Assembly: GCF_030268885.1 (NCBI RefSeq)
Contig: NZ_BSSA01000004.1
Coordinates: forward strand, 248,001-312,000
Length of the DNA: 64,000 nt
Source: Kitasatospora phosalacinea
GTDB lineage: Bacteria > Actinomycetota > Actinomycetes > Streptomycetales > Streptomycetaceae
Reading direction: 5' to 3'
The translations under genes were made by a program, and so were the position numbers. This document shows positions 34,014-42,351 of this stretch, piece by piece (position 1 is the stretch's first letter; every line of letters starts with the position of its first letter). Under the pieces are notes generated by a model. It saw only the letters and a program-made list of their open reading frames with translations. It had not been told where the DNA came from and searched no databases.

Positions 34014-34970
34014 ATGGCGCTCGTGAACTCCACCGTCCCGCAGGCGCTGCGCCGCAAGCGCCTGCGGGAGCGGGCCAGGACCCTGGCCTTCCTCTCCCCG
34101 TGGCTGGTCGGCTTCGGGTTCTTCTTCCTGTACCCGCTGATCTCGACGGTCTACTTCTCGTTCATGCACTACGACGGGTTCACCGCGCCGACCTTCGCCG
34201 GTCTGCAGAACTGGACCTACGTCTTCACCGACTACCCCTCCTTCTGGACCGGCATGGGCAACACGCTCTGGCTGGTCGTGGTGATGGTCAGCCTCCGGGT
34301 GGTGTTCGGCCTCGGCATCGGCATGCTGATCACCAAGGTGAAGTCCGGCGCCGGGTTCTTCCGCACCGCCTTCTACCTGCCGTACCTGGCGCCGCCGGTG
34401 GCCGCGACGATGGCGTTCGCGTTCCTGCTGAACCCGGGCACCGGGCCGGTCAACCACCTGCTGGGGGAGCTGGGCCTGCCGCAGCCGGGCTGGTTCACCG
34501 ACCCGTCCTGGTCGAAGCCCGCCCTGACCATGCTGGCGGTCTGGGGCATCGGCGACCTGATGGTGATCTTCATGGCCGCGCTGCTCGACGTGCCGACCGA
34601 GCAGTACGAGGCGGCCGAGCTCGACGGCGCCGGGAGCTTCCAGCGCTTCCGGTACGTCACCCTGCCGAACATCTCGCCGATCGTGATGTTCGCCGTGGTC
34701 ACCGGCGTGATCCAGACCATGCAGTACTACACCCAGGCGATCGTCGCCGGGAAGGTCGCCTCCGGCGTGATCGGCGGCTCCGGGCAGCAGTTCGAACCCG
34801 GTTACCCGCACGGCTCCACCTGGACGCTGCCGCAGATGGTCTACAACCTCGGTTTCCAGCGCTTCGACACCGGCTCGGCCTGCGTCGTCGCCGTCGTCCT
34901 GTTCGCCCTCTCGATGGCGTTCACCTCGATCCTGCTGCGGCGCAAGTCCGGCTTCATGAATGAGGACTGA
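34014..34970 (+). CDS. csnF: Sugar ABC transporter permease, MalF type
   Basis: A 318-residue permease with six predicted helices. The cytoplasmic EAA loop is EQYEAAELDGAGSFQRFRYV, ending TLPNISP, which contacts the ATPase. It starts one base after the csnE stop. With csnG it forms the membrane channel for the sugar bound by CsnE. The insertion between the last two helices (VIGGSGQQFEPGYPHGSTWTLPQ) is extracytoplasmic and typical of this subgroup. Confidence 0.88.
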   Translation: MALVNSTVPQALRRKRLRERARTLAFLSPWLVGFGFFFLYPLISTVYFSFMHYDGFTAPTFAGLQNWTYVFTDYPSFWTGMGNTLWLVVVMVSLRVVFGLGIGMLITKVKSGAGFFRTAFYLPYLAPPVAATMAFAFLLNPGTGPVNHLLGELGLPQPGWFTDPSWSKPALTMLAVWGIGDLMVIFMAALLDVPTEQYEAAELDGAGSFQRFRYVTLPNISPIVMFAVVTGVIQTMQYYTQAIVAGKVASGVIGGSGQQFEPGYPHGSTWTLPQMVYNLGFQRFDTGSACVVAVVLFALSMAFTSILLRRKSGFMNED

Positions 34971-34976
34971 GGCCCC

Positions 34977-35870
34977 GTGACCCTCGTCTCCGCTCTCCCC
35001 CGCAAGCGCACCGCCCCCGCCTCGGCGGCCGCCCGCGCCGCCCGCCGCCGCGCCGCCCTGCAGTGGGTCGCGGTGCACTCCACCGCGATCGCCGCCGCGC
35101 TGTTCTTCCTGCTGCCGTTCGCGTTCGTCTTCCTGACCTCGGTGATGACCGACCGCCAGGCGCTCACCTCCGACCTGTGGCCGCACCAGTGGCAGTGGTC
35201 GAACTTCGCCACGGTGTGGAACACCCCCGGCTTCCTCACCTGGTGGCGCAACACCCTGCTCTACGCGGGACTCGGCACCCTGCTGACGGTGGTCTCCAGC
35301 CTCCCGGTGGCGTACGCGCTCGCCAAGTTCCGCTTCCGCGGCCGCAACCTCGCCCTGATGGCGGTGGTGGCGATGATGATGCTGCCGCCGCAGGTCACCG
35401 TCATCCCGATGTACCTGTTCTGGGCCAAGCAACTGCACCTGACCGGCTCGCTGTGGCCGCTGATCATCCCGATGGCCTTCGGCGACGCCTTCACCATCTT
35501 CCTGCTGCGCCAGTTCCTGCTGACCATCCCCAAGGAGTACATGGAGGCCGCCCGGCTCGACGGCTGCGGTGAACTGCGCACCCTGCTGCGGGTGGTCCTG
35601 CCGATGACCCGGCCCGCGATCGCCGCCGTGGCGCTCTTCCAGTTCTTCTACTGCTGGAACGACTACTTCGGCCCGCAGATCTACTCCTCGGAGAATCCCG
35701 GCGCCTGGACCCTCAGCTACGGGCTGGAGTCCTTCAAGGGCGCCCACCACACCGACTGGAACCTCACCATGGCGGCGACGCTGCTGGTGATGGCGCCGGT
35801 GATCGTTCTGTTCTTCTTCGCACAACGCGCCTTCATCGAGGGCGTCACACTGACAGGGGTCAAGGGCTGA
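34977..35870 (+). CDS. csnG: Sugar ABC transporter permease, MalG type
   Basis: A 297-residue permease with a basic N terminus, six helices and an EAA loop KEYMEAARLDGCGELRTLLRV. GTG 34977 lies 6 bases after the csnF stop. Its final base overlaps the csnH start (TGATG), so expression is coupled. It partners CsnF. Confidence 0.88.
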   Translation: MTLVSALPRKRTAPASAAARAARRRAALQWVAVHSTAIAAALFFLLPFAFVFLTSVMTDRQALTSDLWPHQWQWSNFATVWNTPGFLTWWRNTLLYAGLGTLLTVVSSLPVAYALAKFRFRGRNLALMAVVAMMMLPPQVTVIPMYLFWAKQLHLTGSLWPLIIPMAFGDAFTIFLLRQFLLTIPKEYMEAARLDGCGELRTLLRVVLPMTRPAIAAVALFQFFYCWNDYFGPQIYSSENPGAWTLSYGLESFKGAHHTDWNLTMAATLLVMAPVIVLFFFAQRAFIEGVTLTGVKG

Positions 35871-37159
35871 TGTCCGCACTCAAGTTGGCAATCGTCGGCG
35901 GTGGTTCCACCTACACGCCGGAGCTGATCGACGGGTTCGCGCGGCTGCGCGACACCCTGCCGATCGGCGAGCTGGTGCTGATCGACCCGGCGGCCGACCG
36001 CCTGGAGCTGATCGCCGCGCTGGCCCGCCGGATCTTCGCCAAGCAGGGCCACGGCGCCACCGTCACCACCGCCACCGACGTCACCGCGGGCGTGCAGGGC
36101 GCCGACGCGGTGCTGCTGCAGCTGCGGGTCGGCGGCCAGGCCGCCCGCGACAAGGACGAGACCTGGCCGCTGGAGTGCGGCTGCGTCGGCCAGGAGACCA
36201 CCGGCGCGGGCGGCCTCGCCAAGGCGCTGCGCACCGTCCCGGTGGTGCTGGACATCGCCGAGCAGGTGCGCCGCACCAACCCGGACGCCTGGATCGTCGA
36301 CTTCACCAACCCGGTCGGCATCGTCACCCGCGCCCTGCAGACCGCCGGGCACAAGGCCGTCGGCCTGTGCAACGTCGCCATCGGCTTCCAGCGCAAGTTC
36401 GCCGCCCACCTGGGCGTCGACCCGGAGCTGGTGCGCCTGGACCACGTCGGCCTGAACCACCTGACCTGGGAGCGCGGCGTCACCCTGCTCGACTCCCCCG
36501 GCGCCGCCACCGGCCGCGAGGTGCTGCCGCAGCTGCTCGCCGAGCACGGCGAGGCCATCGCCGCCGACCTGCACCTGCCGCTGCCGGTGTTCCGTCGGCT
36601 CGGCGTCGTCCCCTCGTACTACCTGCGGTACTTCTACCAGCACGACCTGGTCGTCGAGGAGCTGAAGGTCAAGGGCTCCCGGGCCGCCGAGGTCGCCGCG
36701 ATCGAGAGGCAGCTGCTGGAGATGTACGCCGACCCGGCCCTGGACACCAAGCCCGAACTGCTCGGCAAGCGCGGCGGCGCCTTCTACTCCGAGGCCGCGG
36801 TGCAGCTGATCGCCTCGCTGCTGGGCACCGACGGCCGCACCACCGTCCAGGTGGTCAACACCCGCAACGACGGCGTGCTGCCGTTCCTGCCCGACGACGC
36901 GGTGGTCGAGGTCCCGGCCGAGGTCGACGCCGCCGGCGTCCGCCCGCTGCCGCAGCGCCCGGTCGAGCCGCTGTACGCGGGCCTGATCGCCAACGTCACC
37001 GCGTACGAGCACCTGGCGCTGGACGCCGCGCTGCACGGCGGCCGGGACCGGGTCTTCGACGCGCTGCTCGCCCACCCGCTGGTCGGGCAGATCGAGCTCG
37101 CCGACCAGCTCACCGACCGGCTGCTGGCCCACAACCGCGCCCACCTGAGCTGGGCGTGA
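35870..37159 (+). CDS. csnH: GH4-family glycosidase
   Basis: A 429-residue NAD- and metal-dependent glycoside hydrolase of family 4, which cleaves by a redox-elimination mechanism. The NAD motif is AIVGGGSTYTPELIDG. Metal ligands are C167 in GLCNVAIGF and H197 in VGLNHLTW, and DFTNPVGIVT is conserved. GH4 members usually cut 6-phospho-beta-glucosides, but this operon has no PTS, so it may act on non-phosphorylated or kinase-phosphorylated glucosaminides. Overlap with csnG and position match csnH. Confidence 0.85.
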   Translation: MSALKLAIVGGGSTYTPELIDGFARLRDTLPIGELVLIDPAADRLELIAALARRIFAKQGHGATVTTATDVTAGVQGADAVLLQLRVGGQAARDKDETWPLECGCVGQETTGAGGLAKALRTVPVVLDIAEQVRRTNPDAWIVDFTNPVGIVTRALQTAGHKAVGLCNVAIGFQRKFAAHLGVDPELVRLDHVGLNHLTWERGVTLLDSPGAATGREVLPQLLAEHGEAIAADLHLPLPVFRRLGVVPSYYLRYFYQHDLVVEELKVKGSRAAEVAAIERQLLEMYADPALDTKPELLGKRGGAFYSEAAVQLIASLLGTDGRTTVQVVNTRNDGVLPFLPDDAVVEVPAEVDAAGVRPLPQRPVEPLYAGLIANVTAYEHLALDAALHGGRDRVFDALLAHPLVGQIELADQLTDRLLAHNRAHLSWA

Positions 37160-37220
37160 CCGGCGCCATGACCGTGCACCGCCCCACCAGCACCCGGCAC
37201 CACCACGGGGGGACCGGCCG

Positions 37221-38240
37221 ATGAGCCACTCCGCACTCCTGCCCGGCGTCCTCGCCGTCGACGCCGGGAACAGCAAGACCGACCTGGCCCTGGTCGGCGC
37301 CGACGGCACCGTCCTGGCCACCGCCCGCGGCGGCGGCTTCCAGCCGCAGCACACCGGCCCGGCCGCGGCCGTCGCCGCGCTCGCCCCGCTGGTCGACGAC
37401 CTGGCCCGGCAGGCCGGGACCACCTGGCGGCCCGGCGGGCGGCCGCTGACCGACCACGTCAGCGCCTGCCTGGCCAACGCCGACCTGCCGGTCGAGGAGC
37501 AGCAGCTGCACGAGGCGATCGCCGGGTACGGCTGGGCGCCGTCCGTGCACGTCGCCAACGACACCTTCGGTCTGCTGCGGGCCGGGACGGACGGGCCGCT
37601 GGGCGTCGCGGTGGTCTGCGGCGCGGGCATCAACTGCGTCGGCCTGCGGCCCGACGGGCGCACCGCCCGCTGGCCCGCGCTCGGCCGCCTCACCGGCGAC
37701 TGGGGCGGTGGCGGCGGACTCGCCGAGGAGGCGATGTGGCACGCGGCCCGCGCCGAGGACGGCCGCGGCCCGGCGACCCTGCTCTCCCCGATGATCGGCG
37801 CCCACTTCGGCCTGGCGGGCGCCAACGCGGTCGCCGAGGCGATGCACCTGGGGCGGCTCGACCCGGCCCGGCTGCACGAGGTCTCCCGGGTGCTGTTCGC
37901 GGCGGGCGGGGCGGGCGACCCGACCGCGCTCGACCTGATCGACCGGCAGGCCGACGAGGTGGCCCGGCTCGCGGTGGTCGCGCTCACCCGGCTCGACCTG
38001 CTGGAGCAGCCGGTGCCGGTGGTGCTCGGCGGCGGGGTGCTGGCCTCCCGGCAGCCGCTGCTGCTGGACAACCTGACCGCCCGGCTGGCCGCCGACGCGC
38101 CGCTCGCCGAACCGCGGGTGGTCGTCGCCCCGCCCGTGCTGGGCGCCGCCCTGCTCGGCCTGGACCACCTGGGCGCCGCCCCCGCGGCACACCGCCGCCT
38201 GCGCGAGGCGTACCCGACGGCCCGTCCGATCGCGGCCTGA
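37221..38240 (+). CDS. csnK: BadF/BadG-family glucosamine kinase
   Basis: A 339-residue ATP-dependent sugar kinase of the actin-like BadF/BadG/BcrA/BcrD family. Seen are the phosphate-1 loop AVDAGNSKTDLALVG, ANDTFGLL, the phosphate-2 block VVCGAGINCVG, GDWGGGGGLAEEAM and the adenosine motif PVVLGGGVLAS. It phosphorylates the imported amino sugar, probably glucosamine to its 6-phosphate, preparing it for NagB-type deamination elsewhere. ATG 37221 follows GGGGGGACCGG. Last gene of csnR-K, followed by a 20-bp hairpin. Confidence 0.85.
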   Translation: MSHSALLPGVLAVDAGNSKTDLALVGADGTVLATARGGGFQPQHTGPAAAVAALAPLVDDLARQAGTTWRPGGRPLTDHVSACLANADLPVEEQQLHEAIAGYGWAPSVHVANDTFGLLRAGTDGPLGVAVVCGAGINCVGLRPDGRTARWPALGRLTGDWGGGGGLAEEAMWHAARAEDGRGPATLLSPMIGAHFGLAGANAVAEAMHLGRLDPARLHEVSRVLFAAGGAGDPTALDLIDRQADEVARLAVVALTRLDLLEQPVPVVLGGGVLASRQPLLLDNLTARLAADAPLAEPRVVVAPPVLGAALLGLDHLGAAPAAHRRLREAYPTARPIAA

Positions 38241-38267
38241 CGACCCGGCCCGCAGACCCTCCGGAAC

Positions 38268-38324
38268 GCCGCCGGCGGGGGCGGCCGAGGCACCGCACGT
38301 GCCCCGGCCGCCCCCGCCGGCGGC
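38268..38324. terminator. Terminator after csnK, shared with the convergent surface protein gene
   Basis: Perfect 20-bp arms (38268-38287 and 38305-38324) surround a loop that itself contains GGCAC/GTGCC. It lies between convergent stops at 38240 and 38342. Confidence 0.85.
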
Positions 38325-38341
38325 TGCGCGTCCCCCGTGCG

Positions 38342-41008
38342 TCAGCTCCGTCGGCCGCGGGAGCGCCGGGCCGCCAGCAGCACTCCGCCGCCGACCAGCA
38401 GCAGCACCGCGACCGCACCCGCGGCGGCGGCCGACGCACCGGTGCCGGGCAGCTCGGGGCCGTGGTGCGGGTGCGGGGACCGGGTGGGCTCGGGCGCCGG
38501 GGTCGGGGTCGGGGTCGGTTCCGGCGACGGGGTCGGGCTCGGGCTCGGGCTCGGGCTCGGGGTCGGGGTCGGGCTCGGTGACGGGCCGTCGACGGTGACG
38601 GTGGCGCTCGCGCTGTTGTCGGACGGGTCGGTGTCCCGCTGGTCGAGGGCGCTCAGCCCGGCGGTGTTCACCCGGACGCCGGGCTCGACGGCGCGGGCGG
38701 TCAGCAGCAGGCGGGCCCGGTCGCCGACGGCGAGGTTCCCGATCGTCCACACCCCGGTGGCGGCCGCGTAGCTGCCGGTGTCCGGCTCGGCCGCGACCAG
38801 TTCCAGCCCGGCCGGGAGCAGGTCGGTGACGGCCAGACCGGTGGCGGGCGCCGGGCCGCCGTTGGTGGCGGTGACGGTGAACACCGCCTGCCCGCCGACC
38901 TGTTGGCGCGCCGGGTCGACGCTCTTGCCGATCGCGATGTCGGTCTCGTCCAGCGGCCGGACGGTGGCGCGGGCGGTGTCGTTCTCCCGCACCGGGTCGT
39001 ACTGGTCGACCGCGGTGACGGTGGCGGTGTCGGTGGCGGGCGCGGCGGCGTCCAGCCGGACCTGCAGGGTGAGCTGCACGGACCCGCCGGAGGGCAGCGC
39101 GGGCACGCTCCAGGCGCCGGTGGCCGGGTCGTACGAGGTGCCGGGGGCGGGCGTCGCGGTGAGCAGGGTCGTCCCGGCGGGCACCGGGTTGTCGACGACG
39201 GCGCCGGTCGCGTCGGCCGGGCCGTTGTTGTGCAGGGTGACGGTGAAGGTGGTGGTGGAGCCGACCGGCAGCACCTTCGGATCGGCGTCGACCGCGACGG
39301 CGAGGTCCGCGACGGCGACCACCGGGACGGTCGCGGTCGACGGCTCGGCCGTGACGGTCTGCCCGATCGGGGAGCGGGCGGCGGCGGTGGCGGTGTTGCG
39401 GAACGAACCGGCCGCCAGGTCCGCCTCGGTGACGGTGTGGCTGCCGGTGCAGACCAGCGAGCCGCCGGGCTCCAGCACCGCGGTGGGGCAGGACAGGTCG
39501 GTGATCCCCGGGTCCTGGACGACGACGGTGGAGAGCGCGGAACCGCCGGTGTCGGTGACGGTGAAGGTGTAGTCGACCACCTGCCCGACGGTGTGCGGGG
39601 CGGGCGTGACGGCCTGCTTGTCGAGCGTCATCGCGGAGACCAGCGGCACCGTGACGGTGGACGGTTCGGCGCGCACCCGGTCGCCGATCGCCGGGACCGC
39701 GGTGGCGGTGGCGGTGTTGACCACCCGTCCGGCGGCGACGTCCGCGGCGGTGACGGTGTAGCTGCCGGTGCACACCACGGTCGAGCCGGGCTCGGGGGCG
39801 GGCGGCAGGGTGGTGGCCGGGCAGTCCACCGGCGCCAGCCGGTCGTCGACAACGCTCAGCGAACCGACCTCCACCGCACCGGCGTTGGTCACCACGTACT
39901 GGTACGGGACGACCGTTCCCGCGGTGATCACCGCGGGCAGCGGGGGGCCGCTCCGGTCGACCTGCTTGACCAGGTCGAGGTCGCCCAGCGGCAGGATCGA
40001 GGCGGCGTTGACGTTCCGGATCAGGTGGACGTCGGTGGAGCCGCCGGTGGAGGCGCTGAACCCGAACTTGTACGTGGACGGCAGCCCGGCCGGGGCCGGC
40101 TCGTCCAGCACCCGGTGCCAGCCGGTGCCGTCCTCGAAGTCCACCTCGACGATCACCCGGGGCGCGGGCGCCGGGGTGATCTGCACGTTGACGGTGCGCT
40201 TGGCGGCCGCCGGGTCGGTGGTGCCGTACGGGGTGCCCAGGCTGCCCGGCAGCGTGGACGCGGCCCGCGGCGGGTCGCCGACCGGCGGCTCGGTGGTGGA
40301 CGCCAGGTAGCAGTAGCCGGAGATGCCCGCGCCCGGGCCGCGCAGGGTGATCGCGTTGGGCGCGACCGGGCCGTCCACCCTGACCGGCGACTGCTGGCCC
40401 GCGGGGCAGTCCGCGCCCCGCATCTCGCCGTCGTTGTAGAAGTTGCCGTACATGTCGAGGCCGATGCCGAGGTAGCCGCCGACCACGCCGGGGCTGAGGT
40501 TGCGCTGCGCGTAGCCGAGGCTGCCGCCGTCCGCGCCCTTCGAGTCCAGCGGGGTCGAGCCGTCCACCAGGTAGAACCCGATGCCGTCGCCGGGCTGCTG
40601 GTTGCCGCCGTACTGGTACTGCTCGAAGGTCACCGACAGGCCCGCCGAGGCGGGCACCGGGCGGCGGTACAGCAGCGAGCCGCCGACGAACCCGGCCGAG
40701 TCGTTCAACTGCAGGTAGCCGGGCGTCGCTCCGGGCACCGGCGCGGCCGGGGTGCCGCCCGCCGGGCAGGACGGGATCGGCGCGTCGGCGGGCGCGGGCG
40801 TGCTGCCGGGCGGCGCGCCGGTCAGGCAGGTGTCGCCCAGCGGCTCCCAGGACGGGTCCGGCACCGAGGAGCCGGTGAAGGTCTCGTCGACGATCACCGT
40901 CCCGCCGGTCGGCGGGTCCGCCGCCGCGTGCGGCGCGACCACCACCGGCCCCGCCGCCAGCAGCAGCGCCGCCGCCGCCCGCACCGCCCTGCGCGTCCGT
41001 CCTGCCAT
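38342..41008 (-). CDS. LPxTG-anchored surface protein with lectin-like and DUF11-type repeats
   Basis: An 888-residue cell-wall protein. A signal peptide (to about 30, PHAAAD) precedes an L-type lectin-like region (about 30-330: YLQLNDSAGFVGGSLLYRRP, FEQYQYGGNQQPGDGIGFYL). Four or five beta domains of the DUF11/DUF7507 adhesin type follow, each with VxYxxxVTNxG or VCTGSYTVTxADxAAG phrases. Then come a Pro/Ser/Thr spacer and LPGTGASAAAAG with a hydrophobic helix and RRSRGRRS tail, a complete sortase signal. ATG 41008 follows GGGAGAG. It is probably an adhesin displayed on hyphae; the ligand is unknown. No sortase gene is in the window. Confidence 0.85.
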   Translation of the reverse strand: MAGRTRRAVRAAAALLLAAGPVVVAPHAAADPPTGGTVIVDETFTGSSVPDPSWEPLGDTCLTGAPPGSTPAPADAPIPSCPAGGTPAAPVPGATPGYLQLNDSAGFVGGSLLYRRPVPASAGLSVTFEQYQYGGNQQPGDGIGFYLVDGSTPLDSKGADGGSLGYAQRNLSPGVVGGYLGIGLDMYGNFYNDGEMRGADCPAGQQSPVRVDGPVAPNAITLRGPGAGISGYCYLASTTEPPVGDPPRAASTLPGSLGTPYGTTDPAAAKRTVNVQITPAPAPRVIVEVDFEDGTGWHRVLDEPAPAGLPSTYKFGFSASTGGSTDVHLIRNVNAASILPLGDLDLVKQVDRSGPPLPAVITAGTVVPYQYVVTNAGAVEVGSLSVVDDRLAPVDCPATTLPPAPEPGSTVVCTGSYTVTAADVAAGRVVNTATATAVPAIGDRVRAEPSTVTVPLVSAMTLDKQAVTPAPHTVGQVVDYTFTVTDTGGSALSTVVVQDPGITDLSCPTAVLEPGGSLVCTGSHTVTEADLAAGSFRNTATAAARSPIGQTVTAEPSTATVPVVAVADLAVAVDADPKVLPVGSTTTFTVTLHNNGPADATGAVVDNPVPAGTTLLTATPAPGTSYDPATGAWSVPALPSGGSVQLTLQVRLDAAAPATDTATVTAVDQYDPVRENDTARATVRPLDETDIAIGKSVDPARQQVGGQAVFTVTATNGGPAPATGLAVTDLLPAGLELVAAEPDTGSYAAATGVWTIGNLAVGDRARLLLTARAVEPGVRVNTAGLSALDQRDTDPSDNSASATVTVDGPSPSPTPTPSPSPSPSPTPSPEPTPTPTPAPEPTRSPHPHHGPELPGTGASAAAAGAVAVLLLVGGGVLLAARRSRGRRS
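38480..38582 (-). repeat. Pro-Ser/Thr low-complexity repeat in the surface protein
   Basis: Short GC-rich direct repeats (GGGCTC and GGGGTC units on the + strand) encode alternating PSPSP and PTPTP dipeptides. It is the wall-spanning spacer before the LPGTG signal and is a likely length-variable tract. Confidence 0.7.
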
Positions 41009-41143
41009 CCGCTCTCCCGCTGCACCCGCCGCCGCCCCGGTCCGGTCCCGGGCCGCCCGAGCGTACGCAGCGCCGACGCGCCCGGCCGGGCAGTGCGCCA
41101 TCGGTGGGCGCGGCGGGCCCGGGCGGCCGGCCCGCCGAGGGGG

Positions 41144-41174
41144 TTGACCTTCACCTTCGGGGAAGGACCAGCAT
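41144..41174 (+). promoter_or_regulatory. MerR-type promoter with long spacer and dyad
   Basis: TTGACC (41144-41149) is followed after 19 bases by the weak -10 CAGCAT (41169-41174). The spacer region carries an 8-bp-arm dyad CCTTCACC (41148-41155) and GGGGAAGG (41159-41166) with one mismatch. An over-long spacer with a dyad between the hexamers is the hallmark of promoters activated by MerR proteins. It controls the MerR-PP2C gene at 41218. Confidence 0.65.
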
Positions 41175-41217
41175 CGGTGGGGCCGGTCCGGAGCGGGCCG
41201 GTGCGAGGAGGGGCGGG

Positions 41218-42324
41218 ATGGGACTGCTGAGCATCGGGGCGTTCGCCCGGGCCGTCCGGCTGTCGCCGAAGGCGCTGCGGCTCTACGACGAACTGGGGCT
41301 GCTGCGGCCGGCCGAGGTGGACCCGGTGACGGGATACCGGTGGTACGCGCCGGGGCAGTCGGAGCGGGCCCGGCTGGTGCTGTGGCTGCGCCGGCTGGGG
41401 ATGCCGCTGGCCCGGATCCGGCTGGTGCTGGAGCTGGAGCCCGCCCGGGCGGCCGAGGAGGTCGCCCGGTACTGGGAGCGGGTGCGGGCCGAGACCGAGG
41501 CCCGCCGGGAGCTGGCCGCCCTCCTCGTCGACCACCTGTCGGGGCGTCCGGGCGATCCGGGCGGCCCCGGGAAGAAGGAGGACACCATGGGACGGACGGG
41601 TGCACTGCAGGTCCGCTGCGCGGCCCGGTCGGACGCGGGGCTGGTCCGGGAGCGCAACGAGGACGCCGCGTACGCCGGGCCGGGCCTGGTCGCGGTCGCG
41701 GACGGAACGGGCCCGACCGGCGGCGGCGGGGCGGCCAGCGCGGCGGCGATCGCGGCGCTGCGCGAACTGCGGCTCCCGCTCGACGAGTTGCCCGCCGGTG
41801 AGCTGCTGAACGCGCTGGAGGACGCGCTGGCGGGGGTGGACGGGCAGGTCGGCGCGGCCGCCGACGAACCCGGCGCGGGGACGACCCTGACCGCGGTGCT
41901 GTGGTCGGGCTCCCGGCTGGCACTGGTGCACATCGGCGACACCCGGGCGTACCTGCTGCGCGACGGCGGGCTGTACCAGGTCACCCACGACCACACGCTG
42001 GTCCAGTCGCTGGTCGACGACGGCCGGCTGACCCTGGCCGAGGCCGCCTCGCATCCCCAACGCACCCTGCTGGTGCGGGCGCTGACCGGCTCCGGCGACA
42101 ACCGGCCGGACGTGTCGCTGCACGCCGCCCGGCCCGGCGACCACTACCTGCTCTGCTCGGACGGCCTGTCCCGGACCGTCCCCGAACCGGCCCTGCACAC
42201 CGTCCTGGCGCAGACCGCCGCGCCCGAGCAGGCCGTGCAGCAGCTGATCGCGCTGGCGAACCGGGCGGGCGGGCCGGACAACATCGCCTGCGCGGTCGCC
42301 GACGTGCTGGCGGCGGACGGCTGA
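41218..42324 (+). CDS. MerR-type regulator fused to a PP2C phosphatase
   Basis: A 368-residue fusion. Residues 1-105 are a MerR DNA-binding domain (IGAFARAVRLSPKALRLYDELGLLRPAEVDPVTGYRWY) with its dimerisation helix. Residues about 124-368 are a complete PP2C phosphatase with all metal motifs: RNEDAAYAG, VADGTG, HIGDTRAYLL, CSDGLSR and GPDNI. ATG 41218 follows GAGGAGG at 6 bases. An in-frame ATG at 41587 has a perfect AAGGAGG 5 bases upstream and begins the phosphatase domain, so a free phosphatase may also be made. Whether the phosphatase modulates the DNA-binding half or another Ser/Thr kinase target is unknown. Confidence 0.85.
   Translation: MGLLSIGAFARAVRLSPKALRLYDELGLLRPAEVDPVTGYRWYAPGQSERARLVLWLRRLGMPLARIRLVLELEPARAAEEVARYWERVRAETEARRELAALLVDHLSGRPGDPGGPGKKEDTMGRTGALQVRCAARSDAGLVRERNEDAAYAGPGLVAVADGTGPTGGGGAASAAAIAALRELRLPLDELPAGELLNALEDALAGVDGQVGAAADEPGAGTTLTAVLWSGSRLALVHIGDTRAYLLRDGGLYQVTHDHTLVQSLVDDGRLTLAEAASHPQRTLLVRALTGSGDNRPDVSLHAARPGDHYLLCSDGLSRTVPEPALHTVLAQTAAPEQAVQQLIALANRAGGPDNIACAVADVLAADG
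41575..41589 (+). promoter_or_regulatory. Internal ribosome binding site and start codon in the MerR-PP2C gene
   Basis: AAGGAGG (41575-41581) is placed 5 bases before an in-frame ATG (41587-41589) at the exact domain boundary. This is a stronger site than most true starts in the window and could yield a 245-residue stand-alone PP2C. Confidence 0.55.
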
Positions 42325-42348
42325 CCTCCGGGACGGCTGACCTCCGGG
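42317..42348 (+). repeat. Perfect 16-bp tandem duplication across the MerR-PP2C stop codon
   Basis: ACGGCTGACCTCCGGG occurs twice in tandem (42317-42332 and 42333-42348). The first copy contains the stop codon. It looks like a recent slip duplication. Confidence 0.8.
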
Positions 42349-42351
42349 GCG

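Noticed and set aside
31367..38240. Biosynthetic or novel sugar cluster interpretation of the csn genes
   Set aside because: Order ROK, binding protein, two permeases, GH4, BadF kinase matches the known csnR-K operon gene for gene.
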